Shown here piece after piece: positions 46,649 through 58,360 of a stretch of 64,000 bases of DNA (position 1 is the stretch's first letter; each line of letters opens with the position of its first letter). The translations under genes and the position numbers were made by a program. The DNA is from Tragulus kanchil (lineage: Eukaryota > Chordata > Mammalia > Artiodactyla > Tragulidae): the NCBI GenBank assembly GCA_022376925.1, contig JAIOJX010000004.1:128613123-128677122 (forward strand), read 5' to 3'. The notes beneath the pieces are model-generated. The model had not been told where the DNA came from and ran no database searches. It saw nothing but the letters and a program-made list of their open reading frames with translations.

Positions 46649-47858
46649 TGTTCTTTAATTGTTAAGTCATATCCAACTCTTTGAGACCCCATGAACTGCA
46701 GCATGTCAGGCTTTCCTGTCTTTCACCATCTTCCAGAGCTTGCTCAAACTTATGTCCACTGAGTCAGTGATGCCAGCCAACCATCTCATCCTCTGTCAAC
46801 CTCTTCTCTTTCTGTCCTCAACCTTTCTCCAAATCAGGGTCTTTTCAATGAGTCAGCTCTTCACATCAGGTGGGCAAAGTATTGTAGCATCAGCTTCAGC
46901 ATCAGTCTTTTAAATGAATATTCAGCATTGGTTTCCTTTAGGATTGACTGGTTTTGTCTCCTTACTGTCCAAGGGACTCTCAAGAATTTTCTCCAGCACC
47001 ACATTTTGAAAGCATAAATTCTTCAGCACTCAGCCTTCTTTATGGTCCAACTCTCACATCCATACATGATTATTGGAAAAACCATAGTTTTGACTGGACA
47101 GACCTTTGTCAGCCAAGTGATGCCTCTGCTTTTGAATACACGAAGTTTGTCATAGCTTTCCTCCCAAAGAGTAAGTGTCTTAAAATTTCATGGCTACAGT
47201 CATCATCTGCAGTGATTTTGGAGACCAGGAAAATATGTCACTGCTTTGACTTTTCCCCCAGCTATTTGTTGTGAACTGATGGGACTGGATGCCATGATCT
47301 TAGTCTTTTGAATGTTGAGTTTTAAGCCAGCTTTTTTACTCTCCTCTTTCACCTTTGTCAGGAGGCTCTTTAGTTCCTCTTTGCTTTCTACAATTAGAGT
47401 GGTATCATCTGCATGTCTGAGGTTGTTGATATTTTCCTAGCAATCTTGCTTCTAGCTTGTGAGTCATCCAGTCCAGCATTTCGCATGATGGACTCTGCAT
47501 ATAAGGTAAATGCAAGGTGACAATATATAGCCTTGACGTACTCCTTTCCCAATTTTGAACCAGTCAGTTGTTCCATGTCTGGTTCTAACTGTTGTTTCTT
47601 GACCTGCATACAGGTTTCTTAGGAGACACGTAAGGTAGTCTGATATTCCCACCTCTTTAGGAATTTTCCACAGTTTTTTGTGATCCACACAGTCAAAGGC
47701 TTTGGTGTAGTCAATGAAGCAGAAGCAGATGTTTTTTGGAATTTTCTTGCTTTCTCTATGATCCAACGGATGTTGGCAATTTGAGCTCCAGCTTCTTTGC
47801 CTTTCTAAATCCTACTTGTATATCTGGAAGCTCTCAGTCCATGTACTGCTGAAGCCAA
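46649..47858 (-). mobile_element. BovB LINE, antisense (copy 2, longest)
   Basis: Repeats 45520-46503 and continues further into the RT region ('cacacagtcaaaggctttgg', 'caacggatgttggcaatttg') up to about 47858, where similarity to BovB stops. 5'-truncated element. Confidence 0.93.
47464..47766 (-). pseudogene. BovB reverse transcriptase, fingers/palm remnant
   Basis: A 100-codon minus-strand frame carrying the RT box A (F-I-D-Y-T-K-A-F-D-C-V-D-H) and box B (G-V-R-Q-G-Y-I-L-S-P), typical of RTE-clade BovB. It runs out of frame after the G-I-L-S-P-C region, where diverged bases replace the expected sequence. Endonuclease and N-terminus are absent. Confidence 0.92.
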
Positions 47859-47906
47859 GTACACAGTAAGTATTTGATAAATATTTCTCAATTCCAGCTA
47901 AGTCCT

Positions 47907-47917
47907 TTCAAACAATT
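47907..47917. repeat. Bov-tA target-site duplication
   Basis: 'ttcaaacaatt' stands here and at 48144-48154, on either side of the SINE 47918-48143. Confidence 0.8.
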
Positions 47918-48143
47918 GAATGAATGAGTTCTTAGTGGCTCAGTAGTGTCCAACTCTTTGTGACTACATGAGACTGTAGCCTGCCATGCTCCTCTATTCA
48001 TGGAATTTTCCTGTCAAGAATACTGAAATGGGTTGCCATTTCCTTCTCCAGGGGCTCTTTGTGACCCAGGGATCAAACTCATGTCTCTTGCATCTCTTGC
48101 ACTGGCAGGCAGATTCTTTACCACTGTGTCACTTGAGAAGCCC
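47918..48143 (-). mobile_element. Bov-tA SINE, antisense (copy 1)
   Basis: 'cttagtggctcagtagtgtc', 'gactgtagcctgccatgctc', 'tactgaaatgggttgccatt', 'gcactggcaggcagattctt'. The second copy is at about 49015-49240. Confidence 0.92.
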
Positions 48144-48211
48144 TTCAAACAATTTATGAATGAACACCTGACTTTAAAAATCTATTAACATTGCCCCAAT
48201 CAATTCATTCA

Positions 48212-48409
48212 GGCTTCCCTAGTGCCTCAGTGGTAAAGAGTCCACTTGCCAATGCAGGAGACATGAGTTCTATCCCTGGGTCCAGAACAGCCCCTGGAGA
48301 AGGAAATGGCAGTCCATTTCATTATTTTTGCCTGAGAAATCCCATGGATGGAGGAGCCTGGTAGGCTAAAGTGCTTGGAATCACAAAAGAGTCTGACAGG
48401 ACTTAGCGA
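48212..48409 (+). mobile_element. Bov-tA SINE (copy 1)
   Basis: 'ggcttccctagtgcctcagt', 'taaagagtccacttgccaat', 'ctatccctgggtccagaaca', 'ggaggagcctggtaggctaa', 'gagtctgacaggacttagcg'. The second copy is at 49309-49506. Confidence 0.92.
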
Positions 48410-48448
48410 AAAAATCAAAAATTTTTCATTTAAAAACTGCTCCTTTTC

Positions 48449-48955
48449 CCTTTGTCAGGAGGCTCTTTAGTTCCTCTTTGCTTTCTACAATTAGAGTGGT
48501 ATCATCTGCATGTCTGAGGTTGTTGATATTTTCCTAGCAATCTTGCTTCTAGCTTGTGAGTCATCCAGTCCAGCATTTCGCATGATGGACTCTGCATATA
48601 AGGTAAATGCAAGGTGACAATATATAGCCTTGACGTACTCCTTTCCCAATTTTGAACCAGTCAGTTGTTCCATGTCTGGTTCTAACTGTTGTTTCTTGAC
48701 CTGCATACAGGTTTCTTAGGAGACACGTAAGGTAGTCTGATATTCCCACCTCTTTAGGAATTTTCCACAGTTTTTTGTGATCCACACAGTCAAAGGCTTT
48801 GGTGTAGTCAATGAAGCAGAAGCAGATGTTTTTTGGAATTTTCTTGCTTTCTCTATGATCCAACGGATGTTGGCAATTTGAGCTCCAGCTTCTTTGCCTT
48901 TCTAAATCCTACTTGTATATCTGGAAGCTCTCAGTCCATGTACTGCTGAAGCCAA
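48449..48955 (-). mobile_element. BovB LINE, antisense (third copy)
   Basis: Copy of 47352-47858 made by D17, including the same RT frame at 48561-48863. Confidence 0.93.
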
Positions 48956-49014
48956 GTACACAGTAAGTATTTGATAAATATTTCTCAATTCCAGCTAAGT
49001 CCTTTCAAACAATT

Positions 49015-49240
49015 GAATGAATGAGTTCTTAGTGGCTCAGTAGTGTCCAACTCTTTGTGACTACATGAGACTGTAGCCTGCCATGCTCCTCTATTCATGG
49101 AATTTTCCTGTCAAGAATACTGAAATGGGTTGCCATTTCCTTCTCCAGGGGCTCTTTGTGACCCAGGGATCAAACTCATGTCTCTTGCATCTCTTGCACT
49201 GGCAGGCAGATTCTTTACCACTGTGTCACTTGAGAAGCCC
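49015..49240 (-). mobile_element. Bov-tA SINE, antisense (copy 2)
   Basis: Copy of 47918-48143. Confidence 0.92.
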
Positions 49241-49308
49241 TTCAAACAATTTATGAATGAACACCTGACTTTAAAAATCTATTAACATTGCCCCAATCAA
49301 TTCATTCA

Positions 49309-49506
49309 GGCTTCCCTAGTGCCTCAGTGGTAAAGAGTCCACTTGCCAATGCAGGAGACATGAGTTCTATCCCTGGGTCCAGAACAGCCCCTGGAGAAGG
49401 AAATGGCAGTCCATTTCATTATTTTTGCCTGAGAAATCCCATGGATGGAGGAGCCTGGTAGGCTAAAGTGCTTGGAATCACAAAAGAGTCTGACAGGACT
49501 TAGCGA
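49309..49506 (+). mobile_element. Bov-tA SINE (copy 2)
   Basis: Copy of 48212-48409. It continues into 'actaaacaataacag', a normal tail that copy 1 lacks. Confidence 0.92.
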
Positions 49507-49589
49507 CTAAACAATAACAGTCAATTTATTCACCAATCAAAATTATAACAATTTCACTAACAAAAGCTCTGATCAAAAAGCAGATCCTG

Positions 49590-50075
49590 AAAAGGCATGG
49601 AGGGAACAAATGAACATTACTAGGTAACAGAAGCCAACCTAAAAAGGCTACATAGTGTATGATTCCAACTGTATGACCTTCTGGAAAAAGCAAAGCCACG
49701 GAGACAATAAAAAGATCAGTGGTCTCCAGGGTTTAGAGGGAGGAATGAGTAGGCAGCACACAGCAGGTTTTAGAACAGTGAAGCTATTCCAAATGAAACT
49801 ACGATGGTCAATATATGTCATTATAAGTTCATCAAAACCCATAAAACATCCAATACACAAGAGTGAACACTAATGTTAACTATGGGTTATGGGGTGATAA
49901 TGATGTGTCAGTGTAGGTTGTAACAAATTGTCCCACTCTGGAGTGAGATGCTCAGAGCCAGGGAAGCTGTACAGGCATGAGGGCATGGATATATGGGAAC
50001 TCATTGTACTTTCTGCTCAATTGTGTTGTGAATCTAAAACTGCACTAAAAAAATACATTCTATTTTTTATAAAAA
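49590..50075 (+). mobile_element. Ancient L1 3' end
   Basis: 'tgtatgattccaactgtatg', 'aaaagatcagtggtctccag', 'aacactaatgttaactatgg', 'aaattgtcccactctggagt', 'aatctaaaactgcactaaaa' follow the order of L1M-type 3' UTRs. Confidence 0.75.
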
Positions 50076-50285
50076 GTCATTTCCTTTCAATGACTTTAGT
50101 GGATCCTCTCTGTACTTGTCATAAATACCAAGCACCTTAACCTTGCACCAAATGCTGACTGTGGATTGCCAGTTTCTTTCAAGCAAAGGAGATCTTTTTT
50201 TTTCCCCCTTGTACAGCCCCCAATGCTTCTTGTCTTCCCATGAAACCTTTATGTCTTGTCTTTTCCTCTGTCTTTATTTTTTGTT
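50076..50285. other. Unique T-rich stretch
   Basis: No element recognised. Confidence 0.3.
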
Positions 50286-50287
50286 TT

Positions 50288-50584
50288 TGTTGTTGTTCAG
50301 TTGCAAAGTCATGTCTGACTCTTTGTGACCCCACTGACTAGAGCATGCCAGGCTTCCCTGTCCTACACTATCTCCTGGAGTTTGCTTAGATTTACATGCA
50401 TTAAGTTGGTGATGCCACCCTACCATCTCATCTTCTGCCTCCCTGTTATTTTGCCTTCAATCTTTCCCGGCATCAGGATCTTTTCCAATGAGTTGGCTCT
50501 TCTGATCAGGTGGCCAAAGTATTGAAGCTTCAGCTTCAATTCTTCCAATGAATACTCAGGGTTGATTTTTTTTTAAGAATTGAC
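50288..50584 (-). mobile_element. BovB LINE, antisense, left part of chimera
   Basis: 'gttgttcagttgcaaagtca', 'taagttggtgatgccaccct', 'accatctcatcttctgcctc', 'ttttccaatgagttggctct', 'caggtggccaaagtattgaa' are the 3' end of BovB in reverse. Confidence 0.9.
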
Positions 50585-50688
50585 TAGCAAGAATATTGGA
50601 ATGGGTTGCTCTTTCCTTCTCCAGGGGATCTTTGTGACCCAGCGATTGAACTCATGTCTCTTACTTCTCTTTCACTGGCAGGTAAGGG
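50585..50688 (-). mobile_element. Bov-tA fragment inside BovB
   Basis: 'agcaagaatattggaatggg', 'ttgctctttccttctccagg', 'gatctttgtgacccagcgat', 'ttcactggcaggtaagg': only the middle of a Bov-tA, without head, tail or target-site duplication. It replaces about 14 bases of BovB. Confidence 0.75.
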
Positions 50689-50975
50689 TCCAAGGGACTC
50701 TCAAGAGTTTCCCAGCACCACAGTTTGAATGCATCAGTTCTTCAGTGCTCAGCCTTCTTTATGGGTCAACTCTCACATCCATACATGACTATTGGAAAAA
50801 CCGTATCTTTGACTAGATGGAAATAGAAAAATGATACATCTGCTTTTTCATTAAAAAAAATAAAACACTGTCTAGGTTTGTCATAGCTTTCCTTCCAAGG
50901 AGCAAGTGTCTTTTAATTTCATGGCTGCAGTCACCATCCATGATGATTTTGGAGCCCAAGAAAATAAAATCTCCA
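50689..50975 (-). mobile_element. BovB LINE, antisense, right part of chimera
   Basis: BovB resumes at 'gtccaagggactctcaagag' and runs through 'ccaactctcacatccataca' and 'tttgtcatagctttccttcc' to 'tttggagcccaagaaaataa'. Confidence 0.9.
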
Positions 50976-51530
50976 TCTTAGAGACGCCTATCTTAGAATC
51001 CTTCAAGACATACGCAGATACTGCCTTCTGCACTATCCTCTCTCCATTCTCAGCAATATTCCTATCTCTAAACTCCAATAGCCAGCCATCTCTGTGGCAT
51101 CACTTTCTACTTTGTATTTTTGTGCACATATCTCATTCAAATCAAACGATTGTCAGTCTGAAGGACTATTTATGATGTATTCTCATATTTACTGTGGTAT
51201 CTAGCATACTGCTTTGTTATTAGGTGCTTTTTAAAAAGTTTCCAAGTATTAAATGTATATACCATCTAGTATGCTCTATCACTTCAAAATTTCATGTGCA
51301 TTTTATTCTGGATAAAATAATTTAACCCAAAGGAATAAGGTAAGACTTTTCAGAAGACTCATTACTGAGACATTTTGGGACAGGAAGCACGTTCATTCAT
51401 TAATCATACCTTAATAGCCCCATACCTTTACTTATAGGCTATGCTTACAAAAAGTCACCTCCCACACCTTAAACACATCTTTCCCCACTGAAGTGAAAGA
51501 AGAACCTGGGTTCCTGGAAAGGCAATCAGA

Positions 51531-51564
<34 letters not shown>

Positions 51565-51992
51565 GTTTGTTTCTGGGTCATTATCCATGCCTTCCATCCT
51601 TTGCTTTGGGTTCAGGCCTTTACCCTTTCTTTACATGACTCAGGGAGCATATTTTGATTAATCTTAACTACTGTAATTTCATCTCCCTTGCCAGTTATTG
51701 GTTTAGAAAAGGGAATGGATCTAACCTCGGCCAGTAATACACATGAACTTTCTTGGGAGTGGGAGGTTCTAAGAAGGTGTTCTTATAGATAAAGATACAG
51801 GAAAAGACAGTTTATCTTCTGCTGGACTTTCTATAGATGTTATATACAGCCTATGAAAGTCTGGATCATCTCTTCTACAGCTGTCAACTACTGTCCAGCT
51901 GTCAAATATCATAAATTTATACTTTACTAATTTGGCATTTTTAATAAGACAGTGACTGAACTGAATTTTATCTTTCCTGTAGAAGAATTTTA
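50976..51992. other. Unidentified stretch (copy 1)
   Basis: No transposon recognised beyond BovB. The second copy is at 52168-53184. Confidence 0.4.
51535..51563. repeat. (TA)n microsatellite (copy 1)
   Basis: TA run preceded by GTGTGTA. The copy at 52727-52755 has the same length within counting error. Confidence 0.9.
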
Positions 51993-51998
51993 GAAATA

Positions 51999-52167
51999 CT
52001 TTGACTAGATGGAAATAGAAAAATGATACATCTGCTTTTTCATTAAAAAAAATAAAACACTGTCTAGGTTTGTCATAGCTTTCCTTCCAAGGAGCAAGTG
52101 TCTTTTAATTTCATGGCTGCAGTCACCATCCATGATGATTTTGGAGCCCAAGAAAATAAAATCTCCA
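51999..52167 (-). mobile_element. BovB LINE fragment, antisense (duplicate)
   Basis: Copy of 50807-50975. It has no left continuation because the block begins inside BovB. Confidence 0.9.
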
Positions 52168-52722
52168 TCTTAGAGACGCCTATCTTAGAATCCTTCAAGA
52201 CATACGCAGATACTGCCTTCTGCACTATCCTCTCTCCATTCTCAGCAATATTCCTATCTCTAAACTCCAATAGCCAGCCATCTCTGTGGCATCACTTTCT
52301 ACTTTGTATTTTTGTGCACATATCTCATTCAAATCAAACGATTGTCAGTCTGAAGGACTATTTATGATGTATTCTCATATTTACTGTGGTATCTAGCATA
52401 CTGCTTTGTTATTAGGTGCTTTTTAAAAAGTTTCCAAGTATTAAATGTATATACCATCTAGTATGCTCTATCACTTCAAAATTTCATGTGCATTTTATTC
52501 TGGATAAAATAATTTAACCCAAAGGAATAAGGTAAGACTTTTCAGAAGACTCATTACTGAGACATTTTGGGACAGGAAGCACGTTCATTCATTAATCATA
52601 CCTTAATAGCCCCATACCTTTACTTATAGGCTATGCTTACAAAAAGTCACCTCCCACACCTTAAACACATCTTTCCCCACTGAAGTGAAAGAAGAACCTG
52701 GGTTCCTGGAAAGGCAATCAGA

Positions 52723-52726
<4 letters not shown>

Positions 52727-52755
<29 letters not shown>
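52727..52755. repeat. (TA)n microsatellite (copy 2)
   Basis: Copy of 51535-51563. Confidence 0.9.
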
Positions 52756-52756
<1 letters not shown>

Positions 52757-53215
52757 GTTTGTTTCTGGGTCATTATCCATGCCTTCCATCCTTTGCTTTG
52801 GGTTCAGGCCTTTACCCTTTCTTTACATGACTCAGGGAGCATATTTTGATTAATCTTAACTACTGTAATTTCATCTCCCTTGCCAGTTATTGGTTTAGAA
52901 AAGGGAATGGATCTAACCTCGGCCAGTAATACACATGAACTTTCTTGGGAGTGGGAGGTTCTAAGAAGGTGTTCTTATAGATAAAGATACAGGAAAAGAC
53001 AGTTTATCTTCTGCTGGACTTTCTATAGATGTTATATACAGCCTATGAAAGTCTGGATCATCTCTTCTACAGCTGTCAACTACTGTCCAGCTGTCAAATA
53101 TCATAAATTTATACTTTACTAATTTGGCATTTTTAATAAGACAGTGACTGAACTGAATTTTATCTTTCCTGTAGAAGAATTTTATAAGACAAATTCACGG
53201 TGTAGATAACATTTT

Positions 53216-53505
53216 AGGGGGATTTCCCCAGTGCTCCAGTGGTTAAGAACCTGCCTTACAATGCAGGGGTCATGGGTTCAATCCCTGGTCAGGGAACTAG
53301 GATCCCACATGCCACGGAGTAACTAAGCCCCAAGTCCTGCAACTACTGAGCCTGTGTTCTCCAGAGTCCATGAGATAGAGTGGGCTCACAATGAGAGAGA
53401 GTCCCTGTGCCACAACAAAAGATCTGCATGACGCAATGAAAATCCCACATGCTGCAACTAAGACTGGATGTAGCCAAATTAATTGATTAACTCCAAAAAA
53501 GAGAG
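53216..53505 (+). mobile_element. CHR-type tRNA-Glu SINE
   Basis: 'ggatttccccagtgctccag', 'tggttaagaacctgccttac', 'gggttcaatccctggtcagg', 'gatcccacatgccacggagt', 'caactactgagcctgtgttc' and 'ggatgtagccaaattaattg' follow the longer CHR subfamily. Confidence 0.85.
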
Positions 53506-54307
53506 AAACTATCATGTGTTGATCTTTGGTGCACTGTTAAAAGAAGGATGTTTACAATCATATTTTTAAAAAAATAATCTTTGGGAAAGCAAAAGAGAGA
53601 AGAACTAAATAAGATGACATATTCTGTTCACTCATTCATTTAATCAAGAATTGATAAGCCAAAAAAACCCCCAAAACACAAAATTGATAAGCCCCCTTCA
53701 GCTGTGATATGCAAAGTCCCACAGTCCTATCATTGAGGAACCATAGAGAACCACTAGGAGCAAAGAGTGTCAAAATAACCTTTTTTAAAAAATGATTTCT
53801 CCTAGAATGGTAGGTGAAGGAAGTGTTAATTACAGTATATCTGAATTTTAATCTAGTCATCTGAAACATCTTTTAGGGTAACACTTCTTTCAATATGAAT
53901 TTTTGTACAAAATACTCTAGAATTCAGTCACCAGTTCATCATGAGAATTATTATTAAGACTGGACTTTCAATAAGTCAAAATTCATGGGAAACAAACTGA
54001 GTTTCTAGTGAATTTACAATGTCTGATGTTGTGTGACAAATTTTGAGGTCATCAAAGAAAGACTTTCTTAAGTATAACGAGATTATTTAACAAGATTATT
54101 TAACAAGATTACTTAACAAGATTATTTTTTGTTTTGAAATAATTACACAATATGACACGGACTGATTCTAATTTCTCAAGAAATTAGAATGGGACAGAGG
54201 AGGCCAAAATTCAGCTGACCAGTTTCAGACAAATCATATTTGGTCCATATGTCAGAATAGTTCCCTTCCTCTTCCCAGAAATGCTCTTGGTATTAATCTG
54301 GGGATAT
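53506..54307. other. Unique AT-rich stretch with 13-bp minisatellite
   Basis: No transposon or exon recognised. Contains the short tandem repeat at 54076-54127. Confidence 0.4.
54076..54127. repeat. Four-unit 13-bp minisatellite
   Basis: Unit 'aacaagattattt' at 54076, 54089, 54102 and 54115, with one substitution each in the first and third units. Confidence 0.9.
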
Positions 54308-56505
54308 TATAAAACAATTGAACTTTGGAAAATCTGTACATCATTAGTGTCAGTGGATTCACAACAGAGTAATCATCATATGAGTACAGCCTATTACAGA
54401 GTGGCTGTCCTTCTAAAAATCACACAGAAGGAAAGAGGAAGTCCCAGTGGTGGATTCATCCCTTGAATATTCTCCCTGATGGGCAGCTAGAGGGCCTTAA
54501 AAGCCCGGACTCCATCGACTGGCACTGCTTGTTGAGGAGTGATTTCTCCCAATGCTACTCCCATGACGCAAGTAGACAAATACTACTTTTGTTCCACTTC
54601 ACCCCCACTCCGCAAAGTCACAAATGTCTTCTTGATGGACTGGCTCCTGGAATTGTGCAGCCCCGACAGTGGACTTCCTTTCTGGCAAGCTGACTCCTCA
54701 GAAACACTGGTAGGGTGAGCAAGAGGCTGTGTGGGTACAGGGTGGTGATGTAGGACTGTGACTATGATTATACTCTTGATTATCATCACTTCCAAATTGC
54801 ACATTAGGATATTGGGGATGGAGGGAAAGACTTTACTTCTTTTCAGGAAATAGTTATCAGAGTTTATCATTTCAAAAGGTGGTATTTGATTGTGACCTTG
54901 AAGGATGCTAACATGGAGTCAAAGGAAAACAATGGAGAAGAGAAGATATAGAGTAGGGGCTTCTTGTGCTCAGGAGGTTATGAGAAATCAATTTCTGGTT
55001 TAACTGCACCACCATCCCCTCATTCTTGACTTACTTTTATAGGTTGTAAGCCCAAATTAGAAGAAAAGCATATTTCCTTATTTTAGGGAGATTTTTCCAG
55101 ATGCTGATTCTGAAATGAAGTTTCATTTCATAAAGGGGTAGAGGAAGATGGGTGGTTGATAGGGAAGAGGAAAATTCAAGGGTTATGATTTTAGGGAAAA
55201 TTTCACAGAGGATATTTGAGCCTGATCTTTCAGCAGAATGCTAGAGAGTGAATTAAACCTGCTAGTTTATCCAAAATTGAGGCAATGGATCTGGGTTTTC
55301 ATTCTCCTTTGCCAGGCAGTCATTGGGTAAGGGCTGCGAGGGAGATATAAACCCTCAGGTGGTCTGGCTTTCAGGTTGGAAAGGCGGTCTTCTGAGGTGA
55401 GCCCCCCATAAAACAATTGAACTTTGGAAAATCTGTACATCATTAGTGTCAGTGGATTCACAACAGAGTAATCATCATATGAGTACAGCCTATTACAGAG
55501 TGGCTGTCCTTCTAAAAATCACACAGAAGGAAAGAGGAAGTCCCAGTGGTGGATTCATCCCTTGAATATTCTCCCTGATGGGCAGCTAGAGGGCCTTAAA
55601 AGCCCGGACTCCATCGACTGGCACTGCTTGTTGAGGAGTGATTTCTCCCAATGCTACTCCCATGACGCAAGTAGACAAATACTACTTTTGTTCCACTTCA
55701 CCCCCACTCCGCAAAGTCACAAATGTCTTCTTGATGGACTGGCTCCTGGAATTGTGCAGCCCCGACAGTGGACTTCCTTTCTGGCAAGCTGACTCCTCAG
55801 AAACACTGGTAGGGTGAGCAAGAGGCTGTGTGGGTACAGGGTGGTGATGTAGGACTGTGACTATGATTATACTCTTGATTATCATCACTTCCAAATTGCA
55901 CATTAGGATATTGGGGATGGAGGGAAAGACTTTACTTCTTTTCAGGAAATAGTTATCAGAGTTTATCATTTCAAAAGGTGGTATTTGATTGTGACCTTGA
56001 AGGATGCTAACATGGAGTCAAAGGAAAACAATGGAGAAGAGAAGATATAGAGTAGGGGCTTCTTGTGCTCAGGAGGTTATGAGAAATCAATTTCTGGTTT
56101 AACTGCACCACCATCCCCTCATTCTTGACTTACTTTTATAGGTTGTAAGCCCAAATTAGAAGAAAAGCATATTTCCTTATTTTAGGGAGATTTTTCCAGA
56201 TGCTGATTCTGAAATGAAGTTTCATTTCATAAAGGGGTAGAGGAAGATGGGTGGTTGATAGGGAAGAGGAAAATTCAAGGGTTATGATTTTAGGGAAAAT
56301 TTCACAGAGGATATTTGAGCCTGATCTTTCAGCAGAATGCTAGAGAGTGAATTAAACCTGCTAGTTTATCCAAAATTGAGGCAATGGATCTGGGTTTTCA
56401 TTCTCCTTTGCCAGGCAGTCATTGGGTAAGGGCTGCGTAGGGAGATATAAACCCTCAGGTGCGTCTGGCTTTCAGGTTGGAAGGCAAAGGGGCGGTCTTC
56501 TGAGT
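54308..56505. repeat. Tandem ~1.09-kb duplication D19
   Basis: Copy 1 is about 54308-55396 and copy 2 about 55407-56505, offset 1099. The last about 80 bases of copy 1 lack bases present in copy 2 ('ctgcgaggg' versus 'ctgcgtaggg', 'caggtggtctgg' versus 'caggtgcgtctgg', 'ttggaaaggcgg' versus a longer form). The frames at 54463-54693 and 55562-55792 repeat with it. Confidence 0.97.
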
Positions 56506-56968
56506 GAGTCAAAGTATGAACTGAAAGCGAACCACATAGAAGCCAGGGGAAGGAAGGGGCACACCAAAAGGGAAAAAAGAATCAGAGAGGATCTGAATAA
56601 AGCAGGGTAGTCTCTCGGACACACCTGGTCAGAGATGCTGGATCGTTTAGCCTAAGGTTATTCTATAGCTTTCAGTGTTGCCTCAGGAATCCATCAGAAT
56701 CCTACACTCAGTACATACAGAGCATAAGTTACAATGCGCACTTGGAAACTGATCTGATCAAAACATTTCAAAGAATTGGGAAAACTATTAGATTTACTAG
56801 CAGTTGGTTTTGTCCCTTTGGATCCACCAAAGTCAGTTTTCTTCACTTGCTTTAGCTTCACCAATACTCTAAATTCATAAACACATCCTTCTTTGGAAAG
56901 TCTTCCCTGATACAATGAGGAAGTAGCACCCTTGCCTGAAACCCCACCATTTATTGGACACTCTAAAT
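56506..56968. other. Unique stretch (copy 1)
   Basis: No element recognised. Repeated at about 57660-58120. A conserved minus-strand frame (56694-56915, 57846-58067) is unchanged only because the block is duplicated. Confidence 0.4.
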
Positions 56969-56972
56969 CTGC

Positions 56973-57208
56973 CCTGGGGCTTTCCAGAAGGTGCTAGTGG
57001 TAAAGAACCCACTTGCCAATGCAAGAGATGTAAGAGATGTATGTGGGTTCGATACTTGGGTCAGGAAGATGCTCTGGAGGAGGGCACGGCAACCCACTCC
57101 AGGATTCTTGCCTGGAGAATCCCATGGACAGAGGACCCTGGAGGGCTACAGTCCACTGGACTGCAAAGAATCAGACACAAGTGAAGTGACTTAGCACACA
57201 TGCACACA
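56973..57208 (+). mobile_element. Bov-tA SINE (copy 1)
   Basis: 'ggctttccagaaggtgctag', 'taaagaacccacttgccaat', 'gttcgatacttgggtcagga', 'ggattcttgcctggagaatc', 'tcagacacaagtgaagtgac', tail with CACA. Confidence 0.93.
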
Positions 57209-57281
57209 CAGAATCTGTCCCATGTTATTCACTTTTATATACGCCTTTAATTTCCCCAATAAACGACAAGATCCTTAGGCA

Positions 57282-57375
57282 GAAGACCTAAACAGACATT
57301 TTTCCAACGGAAGACATACAGATGGCCAACAGGCACATGAAAGATGCTCATCATCACTAACTATTAGAGAAATGC
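57282..57375 (+). mobile_element. L1 fragment, cut by the D20 joint
   Basis: 'gaagacctaaacagacattt', 'acatacagatggccaacagg' and 'gctcatcatcactaactatt' are the ORF2/3' UTR junction of an old L1. Its continuation appears only after copy 2, at 58434-59410. Confidence 0.85.
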
Positions 57376-58124
57376 CCACTATGACAATGACATCAAAATC
57401 AATAGAAAGTTTTATGGGAAGAGGAAAATTCAAGGGTTATGATTTTAGGGAAAATTTCACAGAGGATATTTGAGCCTGATCTTTCAGCAGAATGCTAGAG
57501 AGTGAATTAAACCTGCTAGTTTATCCAAAATTGAGGCAATGGATCTGGGTTTTCATTCTCCTTTGCCAGGCAGTCATTGGGTAAGGGCTGCGTGGGAGAT
57601 ATAAACCCTCAGGTGCGTCTGGCTTTCAGGTTGGAAGGCAAAGGGGCGGTCTTCTGAGTGAGTCAAAGTATGAACTGAAAGCGAACCACATAGAAGCCAG
57701 GGGAAGGAAGGGGCACACCAAAAGGGAAAAAAGAATCAGAGAGGATCTGAATAAAGAAGGGTGGTCTCGGACACACCTGGTCAGAGATGCTGGATCGTTT
57801 AGCCTAAGGTTATTCTATAGCTTTCAGTGTTGCCTCAGGAATCCATCAGAATCCTACACTCAGTACATACAGAGCATAAGTTACAATGCGCACTTGGAAA
57901 CTGATCTGATCAAAACATTTCAAAGAATTGGGAAAACTATTAGATTTACTAGCAGTTGGTTTTGTCCCTTTGGATCCACCAAAGTCAGTTTTCTTCACTT
58001 GCTTTAGCTTCACCAATACTCTAAATTCATAAACACATCCTTCTTTGGAAAGTCTTCCCTGATACAATGAGGAAGTAGCACCCTTGCCTGAAACCCCACC
58101 ATTTATTGGACACTCTAAATCTGC

Positions 58125-58360
58125 CCTGGGGCTTTCCAGAAGGTGCTAGTGGTAAAGAACCCACTTGCCAATGCAAGAGATGTAAGAGATGTATGTGGGT
58201 TCGATACTTGGGTCAGGAAGATGCTCTGGAGGAGGGCACGGCAACCCACTCCAGGATTCTTGCCTGGAGAATCCCATGGACAGAGGACCCTGGGGGGCTA
58301 CAGTCCACTGGACTGCAAAGAATCAGACACAAGTGAAGTGACTTAGCACACATGCACACA
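58125..58360 (+). mobile_element. Bov-tA SINE (copy 2)
   Basis: Copy of 56973-57208. It differs by 'tggggggctac' versus 'tggagggctac'. Confidence 0.93.

Larger units (their letters stand above)
45386..47632. repeat. Tandem ~1.12-kb duplication D16
   Basis: Copy 1 is 45386-46503 and copy 2 is 46515-47632, offset 1129, with filler 'ctagtaaaaaa'. Most of the block is antisense BovB. Confidence 0.97.
47352..49506. repeat. Tandem ~1.06-kb duplication D17
   Basis: Copy 1 is 47352-48409 and copy 2 is 48449-49506, offset 1097, with 39 bases of A/T-rich filler at 48410-48448. It holds the BovB 5' part and two Bov-tA SINEs. The BovB segment 47352-47632 occurs three times in all (also from about 46223 and 48449). 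Confidence 0.97.
50807..53184. repeat. Tandem ~1.19-kb duplication D18
   Basis: Copy 1 is 50807-51992 and copy 2 is 51999-53184, offset 1192, with six bases between. Each copy holds the BovB edge, a TA microsatellite and otherwise unidentified sequence. No internal difference was seen by eye. Confidence 0.97.
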
